Origin: Nitrospirota bacterium
GTDB lineage: Bacteria > Nitrospirota > Thermodesulfovibrionia > Thermodesulfovibrionales > JdFR-85
Assembly (NCBI GenBank): GCA_015485235.1
Contig: WFTX01000300.1
Span: 1 to 5,499 of the forward strand
Direction of reading: 5' to 3'
DNA: 5,499 bases
Below are positions 1-5,416 of the stretch, in pieces. A program made the translations under genes and the position numbers. How positions within the stretch are numbered: position 1 is the stretch's first letter; every line of letters starts with the position of its first letter. The notes below the pieces were generated by a model that saw only the letters and a list, made by a program, of their open reading frames with translations, was not told the DNA's origin and did not search any database.

Positions 1-787
1 GCTCTGGCAGCGTGAGTTCCCCTGCTTCCATCCTGAGGCAGTCTATCCTGTTAAGGATTACACTAAGGGGGTTGTTGATCTCATGGCAGAGCCCGGCAGA
101 GAGCATACCCGTTGCAGCAAGCTTCTCCGACTGTATCAGTTTCTGCTGTGTCTTTTTCAGCTCATATATCTTCCCCCTCAGCATCTCGTTGAGCCGTTTG
201 ATTTCCCTGTAGGCATTCTCTATCTCTGTTTTTTCCCTCCTGATTTTTTCAAAGAGACGGTACCTCTGTATGGCTGCCGATGTCTGGCTCGTGATGGAGA
301 GAAGGACATCAATCTCGTTCCTGCCAAGATGTCTACCTGCTGTGAAGGTAACAGATATAACGCCATATGCCTCGCTGCCTGCAAGCATGGGGATGCAGAC
401 ATGGCTGAATTCAGGGGCACCAAAAAGGCACCTGTTAGGGCAGCGGGTATCATTGCAGGCAACATATGGCAGTCCATCCCTCAGGGCAGCACATGCCCCC
501 ATTGAATGGTCAATGTGCAGATCAGGCGGGGTATCCTCACTTCCTTTGTATGTCCTCAGTTCCAGGACGCCTTTTTCATCCACCGTATATACACAACAGA
601 ACTCCGGACAAAAGAGTTGTGAGACCTCTTCCGTCACTGTCTTCAGGGTCATATCCACATCACCCGGAAGGTATCCGATGATATTGCTCAGCTTTATAAT
701 TGTCGATAGAGCTGAGCTTATCCACTCTTCAGGAGTACTTCCGGTCTTAACATACTGAGTCATTCCAGTTTTCCGGTCCTTTGTCAT
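1..787 (-). CDS. Soluble GAF-domain sensor histidine kinase (3' end outside window)
   Basis: The first 262 codons are open on the minus strand and run off the left edge. The predicted protein has no membrane segment. A GAF-like sensory domain covers about residues 40-190, followed by a charged coiled-coil linker (about 192-230) containing KIYELKKTQQKLIQSEKLAA. Then comes a HisKA dimerisation/phosphotransfer helix with the H-box LCHEINNPLSVIL, whose phospho-acceptor is His235. The ATP-binding domain must lie beyond the window. The GAF region is cysteine-rich (C60, C64, C65, C99, C111, C116, C120, C131), including ACNDTRCPNRC, which could bind a metal or haem. The ATG overlaps the stop of the methyltransferase gene as ATGA, which fixes the start and implies translational coupling; a second ATG at codon 9 is less likely. 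By family it is a cytoplasmic kinase that autophosphorylates and passes phosphate to a response regulator, none of which is visible here. The ligand is unknown. Confidence 0.9.
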   Translation of the reverse strand, partial: MTKDRKTGMTQYVKTGSTPEEWISSALSTIIKLSNIIGYLPGDVDMTLKTVTEEVSQLFCPEFCCVYTVDEKGVLELRTYKGSEDTPPDLHIDHSMGACAALRDGLPYVACNDTRCPNRCLFGAPEFSHVCIPMLAGSEAYGVISVTFTAGRHLGRNEIDVLLSITSQTSAAIQRYRLFEKIRREKTEIENAYREIKRLNEMLRGKIYELKKTQQKLIQSEKLAATGMLSAGLCHEINNPLSVILNRIDCLRMEAGELTLPE

Positions 788-1827
788 CGATTGTTACCAA
801 CGACGGCGAACTCCTGGGAGGCCTCAACAAGGGCTTTTACAGAGCTGATATCTGCTTCTACAGGCACTTCACATCCTGACCCAAGAAGAAAGTTTCCTCT
901 TTCAACTGTCTCCTCAAGACACTTCAGCGCTGCCTCCTTGATCTCTTCTGGACTGCAAGATACAAAGCAAAAAGGCATCATGTTCCCGTTGACTGCCACT
1001 GTACCGAGAAGGTCAAAGGCCTCAGAAACAGGCACGGTATAATCCACTGTGGCAAGTTCCACATTTGCCTCCCTGTAGAAAGGGAGGATCTTTCTGGTGT
1101 TTCCTGCAATACTCAGCCAGGAGATCAGGGAACCCGCCCTTCTGAACTCACTGAAAAGCCTCCTGAGCCTTGGCAACTCAAGCTTGCGGAACATCTCGTG
1201 GGGCACCACTATCGGTGAGGCTACGGGATCAAATATGACGTGACAGTGCACACCTGCCTTCAACAGGGCCATTCCGTATCGTCTTGCCACCTCCTCTGTA
1301 AAATCCAGGACTTCATCAACAGCCCCGGGATCGTCTGCCATCTGATAAAGGAGGTGTTCAAGTCCCATCATCTGACCTGCCAAGCTGAGTGGCCCCATCA
1401 TGCAACCGGCAACTATACAGGTGTCTTTCACTGCATCCCGAAGGCGGGAGGATGCCTCTAATACAACAGGCATCCTTCCGTCCTTCCAGGGGTCAGGCAG
1501 ATCTCTATTCTTTATGTCTCCTGCATTTACTGCTACAGGCCCTGCTACTGCAGGATATTGATCCTCCTTGTAACTCAGCTTGCACCCCGTTGCCTCTGAT
1601 TCCACCGAAAGATCAGCAAATGAGAACAGGATGTCATGACCGGCAAGACTCCTCGCCTTCAACTGACTCTCTGCGAGTTTGGATGCGTCCGTTACATATT
1701 CATATATACTGTATCCACAGGTCTTGGCAGTGACTCCAAAGGTTTCCGGCACTACAGGCACCCTGTCTTTAGGCTTGCCTTTCAGGGTGTTGAGCACCCG
1801 CTCAAATGAGGTCATGGCGTTATTCAT
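784..1827 (-). CDS. UroD/MtaA-family corrinoid-dependent methyltransferase, atypical zinc site
   Basis: This 347-residue protein has the length and fold signatures of the uroporphyrinogen decarboxylase superfamily branch that includes the methylcobamide methyltransferases MtaA, MtbA and CmuA. It opens with MTSFERVLNTLKGKPKDRVP, typical of that branch, and has a DPVASP segment (Asp200) and a C-terminal GSGCEVP loop. The preceding gene encodes a corrinoid protein, so transfer of a methyl group to or from cobalamin is the likely reaction, rather than haem synthesis. MtaA and MtbA hold zinc through His-X-Cys plus a distant Cys. Here the first pair reads SIAGNT (Ser239, Ala241), so two ligands are lost, while Cys319 in GCEVP remains. 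A nearby His194-Cys195-His196 could offer other ligands. Thiol activation as in coenzyme M methylation is therefore doubtful. The ATG overlaps the corrinoid gene stop by 4 bp, and the stop overlaps the kinase start by 4 bp. The superfamily call is firm; the substrate is unknown. Confidence 0.88.
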   Translation of the reverse strand: MNNAMTSFERVLNTLKGKPKDRVPVVPETFGVTAKTCGYSIYEYVTDASKLAESQLKARSLAGHDILFSFADLSVESEATGCKLSYKEDQYPAVAGPVAVNAGDIKNRDLPDPWKDGRMPVVLEASSRLRDAVKDTCIVAGCMMGPLSLAGQMMGLEHLLYQMADDPGAVDEVLDFTEEVARRYGMALLKAGVHCHVIFDPVASPIVVPHEMFRKLELPRLRRLFSEFRRAGSLISWLSIAGNTRKILPFYREANVELATVDYTVPVSEAFDLLGTVAVNGNMMPFCFVSCSPEEIKEAALKCLEETVERGNFLLGSGCEVPVEADISSVKALVEASQEFAVVGNNR

Positions 1828-2480
1828 GCCTTGCTCTTGAGACCTTTCAGGTAGTGGAAAATATCAAATGCGGTTTGTGCTACAAAGTCAACATTGAGAT
1901 CATCCTTTGAGGTCTGTTGGATTGCACCACCGCCTGCAATCAACTTGATATCCGATCTCCCAGCCTTCTTGAGTAATTCCCTTATTCTTGTGATCGAAGG
2001 AATGGTGGTTGTCAGGAGGCTGCTCACACCGATGTATCCTGCGCCTTCCCGTATCGCCCTGTTAACAAACTCTTCTGGTCCTATGTCCTTCCCAATGTCA
2101 ATAACCCTGTATCCACTTGACCGGAGCAGCATCTTGACAACATGCTTCCCCAACTCATGAATGTCACCTTCAATGGTCCCCAATACAATGGTTCTATCCG
2201 CTCCTGGCTGTACGGTTTTCGAGGGGGGGAGGTGCCGGGCTACCACATTGTCCAGAACCGCCATCATGGCCCTTCCTGCCAGCATGATCTCCAGCAGGTT
2301 GAACTCTTCATTGGTGCACTTTGCATTAAGGGACTGAAGCGCTGCAGTCAACCCATCCTGTATGAGGGATTCAATGGTGAGACCCTTCGCAATAAGCTCT
2401 TCCGCAAGGGTTACAGACAGATGCGCCTCTCCTTGCACTATCACCTGTATCAAGGCATCTATTTCAGGGTATCTGTCCAA
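1824..2480 (-). CDS. Corrinoid (B12-binding) methyl-carrier protein, MtaC/MtbC-like
   Basis: This 218-residue cytoplasmic protein has the two-domain layout of methyltransferase cognate corrinoid proteins. A helical cap domain covers about residues 1-90, and a Rossmann-like B12-binding domain covers about 95-215. The cobalamin signature is GTIEGDIHELGK, with the DXHXXG motif at Asp106-Gly111; His108 is the expected lower axial cobalt ligand. SSLLTTT (the conserved Ser-Leu region) and AGGGAI follow in the usual order. In such systems one methyltransferase methylates the cobalt and another removes the methyl group; the UroD-family gene overlapping its end is the obvious partner. No second methyltransferase and no RamA-type reductive activase is visible. 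The start is TTG, forced because an in-frame TAG directly precedes it and the next ATG lies deep inside the cap domain. The only Shine-Dalgarno-like stretch (GGAAGG, 2499-2504) is 18 nt upstream, which is too far to be ideal, so initiation may be weak or depend on upstream translation. Confidence 0.92.
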   Translation of the reverse strand: MDRYPEIDALIQVIVQGEAHLSVTLAEELIAKGLTIESLIQDGLTAALQSLNAKCTNEEFNLLEIMLAGRAMMAVLDNVVARHLPPSKTVQPGADRTIVLGTIEGDIHELGKHVVKMLLRSSGYRVIDIGKDIGPEEFVNRAIREGAGYIGVSSLLTTTIPSITRIRELLKKAGRSDIKLIAGGGAIQQTSKDDLNVDFVAQTAFDIFHYLKGLKSKA

Positions 2481-2487
2481 CTAATAT

Positions 2488-2496
2488 ATTATATCA
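2488..2496 (-). promoter_or_regulatory. Possible extended -10 promoter before the corrinoid gene
   Basis: The minus strand reads TGATATAAT, a perfect extended -10 (TGn plus TATAAT), in the 71-bp gap between the sensor and corrinoid genes. There is no good -35; TTGCTG lies 20 bp upstream. A start about seven bases downstream would fall at the TTG codon and give a nearly leaderless mRNA, which is unusual. The gap is AT-rich, so a chance match is possible, and the four genes may be read through from the upstream promoter instead. Confidence 0.35.
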
Positions 2497-2551
2497 GACC
2501 TTCCAGAATTATCCAGCAAAACAAGTCTTGAACCTGACAGATTCTCCATAT

Positions 2552-3577
2552 CTAACCATATCCGACGCTCCAGACCCTCTCCAGCGCCATTGACAGAGAT
2601 GACGCTACAATCTTGATTGCAGAGAGCTCCTCCATGGTAAAGTCTCTTGAGGCAGCAACCTTGATGCTTCCGATCTCTTTCTTTTTCAACAATACTGGCT
2701 CAATGTACAAAAAACCTTCAGTCTCTCCCCTTGATGCCACTATTCTCTCTTCTGGTTCGTTAAGTGTAACAGCCACTCCATTTACATCAAAATACTTTCT
2801 GATAAACTCAACTGTACTGTTGAAGATCTCCTCTTCTGAGATGCACTTGTTGATAATAGTGGAAAATTCAGACACCTTGTAAAGCCTGTAATTTATCTTG
2901 TATATATTCCTTGCCATCTCATTGAAGGCCCTGGCCATCCTGCTGATTTCATCTTCTCCCTTCACAGTTATACGGTACTTGAGGTTGCCTTTGCCGAAGT
3001 ACTGCATTGCCACATTGATCTTCTGAAGTCGGGAAAAAACCCCTTTTTGAAGGCAGATGTAAACCAGTATGGTCAATGTAAGCAGGACGGCAACAGAGGT
3101 TCCCAGGTTTATTGATACCTCCCTGAAGAATCTTTTCTCATAGGTTGTGGTATCAAAGCCTATTCTCAGATAACCTATGGGATCTGCGTTCCCATGACAT
3201 TTCCTGCAGATGGGACGTGGTCTGACAGGCATAGTGAAGATGCTTATCTTGCTGGCTGGTCTGTTGTCTTCTGCACTGAACCTGGCGGTCATGTCCCTGT
3301 CAAGAATCTCAACCCCGGTTATGGAGGGACTTGTCGCTATAACACTTAGAGCGTTCGATACCTCATCCACCTTGCCCTTAGCCATCGTCTGCTCCAGGAT
3401 TGAATAAAGTACTGAGGATAGCAGCTGCATGCTTTTCTGCTCGTCTTCCTGAATCCTCTCCTTTGTATTCTCCAGCTGTACCCAGAAAGAGACCGAAACT
3501 GTGGCAACCATCCCCAGAAAGAGGATGCAGAGGAGTTTTATCCTGAGGCTTCTGGGATATCCTTTGAGCAAAGACAA
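2552..3577 (-). CDS. Membrane sensor: periplasmic haem-c (CXXCH) domain, HAMP, GAF-like, no kinase
   Basis: This 341-residue protein starts with a short basic stretch and a membrane segment (about residues 13-33). A periplasmic domain of roughly 120 residues follows. Near its end is CRKCH (Cys124, Cys127, His128), the covalent c-type haem attachment motif, then the strand GYLRIGFD. A second membrane segment (about 156-176) leads to a HAMP linker (about 177-228) with the typical GNLKYRITVKGEDEI and MARAFNEMA. The C-terminal 100 or so residues look like a small GAF domain ending in an amphipathic helix. No H-box, ATPase, GGDEF or chemotaxis output domain follows, and the frame ends cleanly, so the output must pass through a partner. 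The soluble kinase three genes downstream is the best candidate. The start is TTG with GGAG (3587-3590) nine bases upstream; an in-frame TGA lies farther upstream. Haem redox or gas sensing is inferred from the motif. The ligand is unknown. Confidence 0.85.
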   Translation of the reverse strand: MSLLKGYPRSLRIKLLCILFLGMVATVSVSFWVQLENTKERIQEDEQKSMQLLSSVLYSILEQTMAKGKVDEVSNALSVIATSPSITGVEILDRDMTARFSAEDNRPASKISIFTMPVRPRPICRKCHGNADPIGYLRIGFDTTTYEKRFFREVSINLGTSVAVLLTLTILVYICLQKGVFSRLQKINVAMQYFGKGNLKYRITVKGEDEISRMARAFNEMARNIYKINYRLYKVSEFSTIINKCISEEEIFNSTVEFIRKYFDVNGVAVTLNEPEERIVASRGETEGFLYIEPVLLKKKEIGSIKVAASRDFTMEELSAIKIVASSLSMALERVWSVGYG

Positions 3578-3591
3578 TCTGAAAGACTCCG

Positions 3592-3625
3592 AGTATTTGA
3601 TTAGAAGTATAATCCATCAAATACT
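3592..3625. repeat. Perfect 10-bp inverted repeat around the operon promoter -10
   Basis: The arms agtatttgat (3592-3601) and atcaaatact (3616-3625) are perfect inverted repeats separated by 14 bp. The proposed -10 (3606-3611) lies centrally in the spacer. Placement across the promoter and the absence of a following T-tract make an operator more likely than a terminator. The binding regulator is unknown. Confidence 0.55.
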
Positions 3626-3634
3626 GAATTTCAG
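3606..3634 (-). promoter_or_regulatory. Predicted sigma70-type promoter of the sensor/corrinoid operon
   Basis: On the minus strand CTGAAA (3629-3634, four of six -35 matches) is followed after exactly 17 bp by TATACT (3606-3611, five of six -10 matches). Transcription would start near 3599, giving a leader of about 20 nt that contains GGAG (3587-3590) before the TTG start. The terminator just upstream supports the need for a promoter here. The inverted repeat flanking the -10 suggests repression or regulated opening. Confidence 0.5.
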
Positions 3635-3673
3635 TAACCATGGTCACAGAGGAAACGGTCTCAGCGAGTGCAG

Positions 3674-3718
3674 AAAACAAAAAGACCCTCACAGGAAACA
3701 ATACCTGTGAAGGTCTTT
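3674..3718 (-). terminator. Intrinsic terminator of the 3748-4191 gene
   Basis: A hairpin has arms 3681-3695 and 3704-3718 (aaagacc/ggtcttt and tcacagg/cctgtga) with one mismatched pair and an 8-nt loop. Read on the minus strand it is followed by a T-rich tract, TTTTTGTTTTC, at 3673-3683. It begins 29 bp after the stop at 3748. The plus-strand side has only a short T run, so it works mainly on the minus strand and separates this gene from the sensor operon. Confidence 0.88.
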
Positions 3719-3747
3719 CAATATGGAAATCTCAATAGGCTATATCC

Positions 3748-4191
3748 CTAACTCTGCTCAGAAAGACACTCGCCCTTCACGCCAAGGATTATTTCCTTGA
3801 AGGGGATATCCTTGCCTGACCTTTTGAGGGCCTCCTTGAGTATGGCCGTCATCCCACCGCAGCAGGGGACCTGCATCCTCAGGCATGTGATACTCTTGAT
3901 TGATGAGTTCGAGAAAATTTCCGTGAACTTCTCAACATAGAACATGGCATCATCCAGCTTGGGACAGCCTATGAGGACCTTCTTGTCCTGCAGATACCGG
4001 TCGTGGAACTCCTTGGTGGCAAAGGCGGTACAGTCTGCTGCAACAAGCAGGTCTGCATCATTCAGGAAGGGTATCACCGTTCCCATCAGTTTTATCTGGA
4101 TCGGCCAGTGTGAAAGCGGTGCCCTCACCTCCTCAGCCTGCGCTCCCATGGTTGCACACGACGGACATTCATTGCTGGTAGTATTTCCCAT
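3748..4191 (-). CDS. Cysteine-rich putative Fe-S accessory protein, lacking the usual ferredoxin domain
   Basis: This 147-residue soluble protein matches, from memory of the family, the C-terminal half of proteins annotated as 4Fe-4S ferredoxin or iron-sulfur binding protein in anaerobes. Landmarks in order are CPSC (Cys9, Cys12), LSHWPIQIKL, DADLLVAADCTAF (Cys54), VLIGCPKLDD (Cys76), Cys103 and VPCCGG (Cys110, Cys111). A further Cys142 lies near the end. Relatives usually carry two CxxCxxCxxxC ferredoxin motifs in front; these are absent. The short form looks genuine because the ATG has a strong GGGAGGT ribosome site (4196-4202) five bases away. The cysteines suggest cluster or metal binding, or redox work. 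No reaction can be assigned. It is divergent from a NapH-like polyferredoxin, which could supply or share electrons, and is a single-gene unit ending at the terminator near 3700. Confidence 0.75.
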   Translation of the reverse strand: MGNTTSNECPSCATMGAQAEEVRAPLSHWPIQIKLMGTVIPFLNDADLLVAADCTAFATKEFHDRYLQDKKVLIGCPKLDDAMFYVEKFTEIFSNSSIKSITCLRMQVPCCGGMTAILKEALKRSGKDIPFKEIILGVKGECLSEQS

Positions 4192-4195
4192 CCTT

Positions 4196-4202
4196 ACCTC
4201 CC
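4196..4202 (-). promoter_or_regulatory. Strong ribosome binding site
   Basis: GGGAGGT on the minus strand sits about five bases before the ATG at 4191. It is the best ribosome site in the window and fixes the short, ferredoxin-less start of the downstream gene. Confidence 0.85.
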
Positions 4203-4220
4203 GTTACTTAATTATTCAGG

Positions 4221-4234
4221 TCAGCAGAAGCTGA
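4221..4234. repeat. Small hairpin in the leader of the 3748-4191 gene
   Basis: TCAGC (4221-4225) and GCTGA (4230-4234) form a 5-bp stem with a 4-nt loop, about 20 bp before the ribosome site on the minus strand. There is no T-tract, so it is not a terminator. It may be a leader stem or part of an operator, and could be chance. Confidence 0.3.
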
Positions 4235-4235
4235 T

Positions 4236-4263
4236 ACTGTATTTATTCTATTATTTTCTGCAA
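4236..4263 (-). promoter_or_regulatory. Possible promoter of the 3748-4191 gene
   Basis: On the minus strand TTGCAG (4258-4263) is followed after 16 bp of AT-rich sequence by TACAGT (4236-4241). Both boxes are moderate matches. Transcription would begin near 4229, giving a leader of about 40 nt. A promoter is needed here because the neighbour is divergent, but the exact boxes are uncertain. Confidence 0.35.
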
Positions 4264-4272
4264 TCCTTTTCT

Positions 4273-4301
4273 ATGACATAGATCATACTTCCAGATATGA
4301 T
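4273..4301 (+). promoter_or_regulatory. Predicted sigma70-type promoter of the NapH-like gene
   Basis: ATGACA (4273-4278, five of six -35 matches), a 17-bp spacer and TATGAT (4296-4301, five of six -10 matches) form the best promoter in the window. Transcription would start near 4308, leaving a leader of about 37 nt with the ribosome site GAGGTG at 4327-4332. An FNR/CRP-like core TGA-N6-TCA (4274-4285) overlaps the -35, but its position is unlike a classical activator site, so that reading is weak. Confidence 0.6.
4282..4301. repeat. Dyad overlapping the -10 of the NapH-like promoter
   Basis: The 6-bp arms atcata (4282-4287) and tatgat (4296-4301) flank an 8-bp spacer. The right arm is the predicted -10 itself, so a bound protein would block the polymerase. 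No known regulator site is recognised with confidence. Confidence 0.35.
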
Positions 4302-4344
4302 TTATCTCATGGTTTTTTACACCTCTGAGGTGGTTGAATAAAGC

Positions 4345-5268
4345 ATGGACAGTACAGCCAGACTACATATACTCAGGCGTATCACCCAGATCCTCTTTCT
4401 CCTCCTTATTCTCCTCCTCCCGGTCTTTGATATCCTCCGGTATGACACTGCCACAAAGGAACTTTTCATCTTTGGCAAGGTCTGGAGCCTGGGACTCCGT
4501 GACGCCATCTCGGACGGCCAGATCGTATCATCAACAAGGGTAGCCCTTACGATAATCATGAAGGCGATCATTCCCTGGGTGATAATCCTCTCCATATTCC
4601 CGCTCTTAGGCGTCTTTTTCGGTCGCCTTTTTTGTGGCTGGCTCTGCCCGGAGGGTTTTCTTTTCGAATTTGCCGACTATCTCAACCTGAAGATATTCGG
4701 AAGAAGGAGTCTCTACAGGACCTCACATAACGATCCTGCGGCTGAAACTTCAGGAAGGGGGCTCTATATCATACTTGCAATCCTCTTTTACATCATCGTC
4801 CCACCTGTAATAGGCATCTTCCTCACAGGATACTTCATCGCCCCTGCAACAATATGGAAGGAGATAACCACAGGCAACCTCTCCTTCGGCCTGAAGGCCG
4901 GTATCGCCGGAGTAAGCATCTACCTCGTCATAACCTCGATCTTCGTCCGCCATCTCTTCTGCAAATACGTATGCGCGCCCGGTCTTATGCAGATGCTCTT
5001 TGGATGGTTCAGTTCCCGTTCACTCCGGATTGAGTTCGACAGGGCCAATATATCCCGGTGCACTGACTGCAGGAGGTGTGAACAGGTCTGTTTCATGGGC
5101 GTAATGCCGAGGGCGACCCAGAAAAATATAAACTGTGTAAACTGCGGTGAATGCATATCAGCGTGTGAGAAAGAACTGGGGAGAGACAAAGGTCTTTTCT
5201 CCTTCCGGAGGGGAAAGAAAAAAGAGAACGAGAGCAAGACCTCCCAGCCGGTACTCAGACACCCTTGA
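4345..5268 (+). CDS. NapH/CcoG-like membrane polyferredoxin (4Fe-4S)
   Basis: This 307-residue integral membrane protein has about four hydrophobic segments, near residues 12-32, 70-93, 138-163 and 184-204. Two membrane-proximal cysteine motifs mark the NapH/RdxA/CcoG family: CGWLCPEG (Cys97, Cys101) and FCKYVCAPG (Cys206, Cys210). A cytoplasmic tail then holds two 4Fe-4S motifs, CTDCRRCEQVC (Cys239, 242, 245, 249) and CVNCGECISAC (Cys264, 267, 270, 274). It ends in a lysine- and arginine-rich tail. Family members pass electrons between quinol or ferredoxin pools and a periplasmic or membrane reductase, or assist metal-centre assembly. No reductase gene is in the window, so the partner is unknown, and napH itself is not claimed. 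The ATG follows GAGGTG at a slightly long spacing of about 12 nt. The gene is divergent from the cysteine-rich protein gene and shares its control region. Confidence 0.9.
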   Translation: MDSTARLHILRRITQILFLLLILLLPVFDILRYDTATKELFIFGKVWSLGLRDAISDGQIVSSTRVALTIIMKAIIPWVIILSIFPLLGVFFGRLFCGWLCPEGFLFEFADYLNLKIFGRRSLYRTSHNDPAAETSGRGLYIILAILFYIIVPPVIGIFLTGYFIAPATIWKEITTGNLSFGLKAGIAGVSIYLVITSIFVRHLFCKYVCAPGLMQMLFGWFSSRSLRIEFDRANISRCTDCRRCEQVCFMGVMPRATQKNINCVNCGECISACEKELGRDKGLFSFRRGKKKENESKTSQPVLRHP

Positions 5269-5416
5269 ACTGAGACTGAACCAAACATTGATAATTAAGT
5301 CATTGGTCATTTCTCGCCTTTCTCGCCTTATACTTCTCCCCGCCAAACGTTATTCTTAACTTAACCATGACCTTAGGCTGTTTTCATCCCCTGCCGGACC
5401 TCATGTTTATCCAAAG
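5269..5416. other. Intergenic stretch with no supported gene
   Basis: No convincing reading frame, terminator or RNA gene is seen. The only structure is a tandem pair of the 9-mer tttctcgcc (5310-5318 and 5319-5327). The NapH-like gene therefore lacks an obvious intrinsic terminator here. Confidence 0.5.

Noticed and set aside
270..758. 162-codon plus-strand open frame opposite the kinase
   Set aside because: The minus strand carries an uninterrupted GAF and H-box protein here, so the plus frame is a shadow with no recognisable features.
784..1827. Uroporphyrinogen decarboxylase (hemE) of haem synthesis
   Set aside because: The overlap with a corrinoid protein gene and the MtaA-like N-terminus and GCEVP loop point to the methyltransferase branch, not HemE.
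3378..3701. 107-codon minus-strand frame overlapping the sensor start
   Set aside because: It runs through the promoter, the palindrome and part of the sensor gene in another frame and has no domain signature.
4273..4286. Canonical FNR box
   Set aside because: ATGAC-N4-ATCAT keeps only seven of ten consensus positions and sits near -28, not at the usual activating position.
5180..5226. Hairpin cttttctcc/ggaggggaaag followed by an A-run as a terminator
   Set aside because: It lies inside the NapH-like coding region, and on the minus strand the T-run precedes rather than follows the stem.
5310..5327. Tandem 9-mer tttctcgcc x2 as a repeat array
   Set aside because: Only two short copies, with no further units; it is probably chance or slippage.
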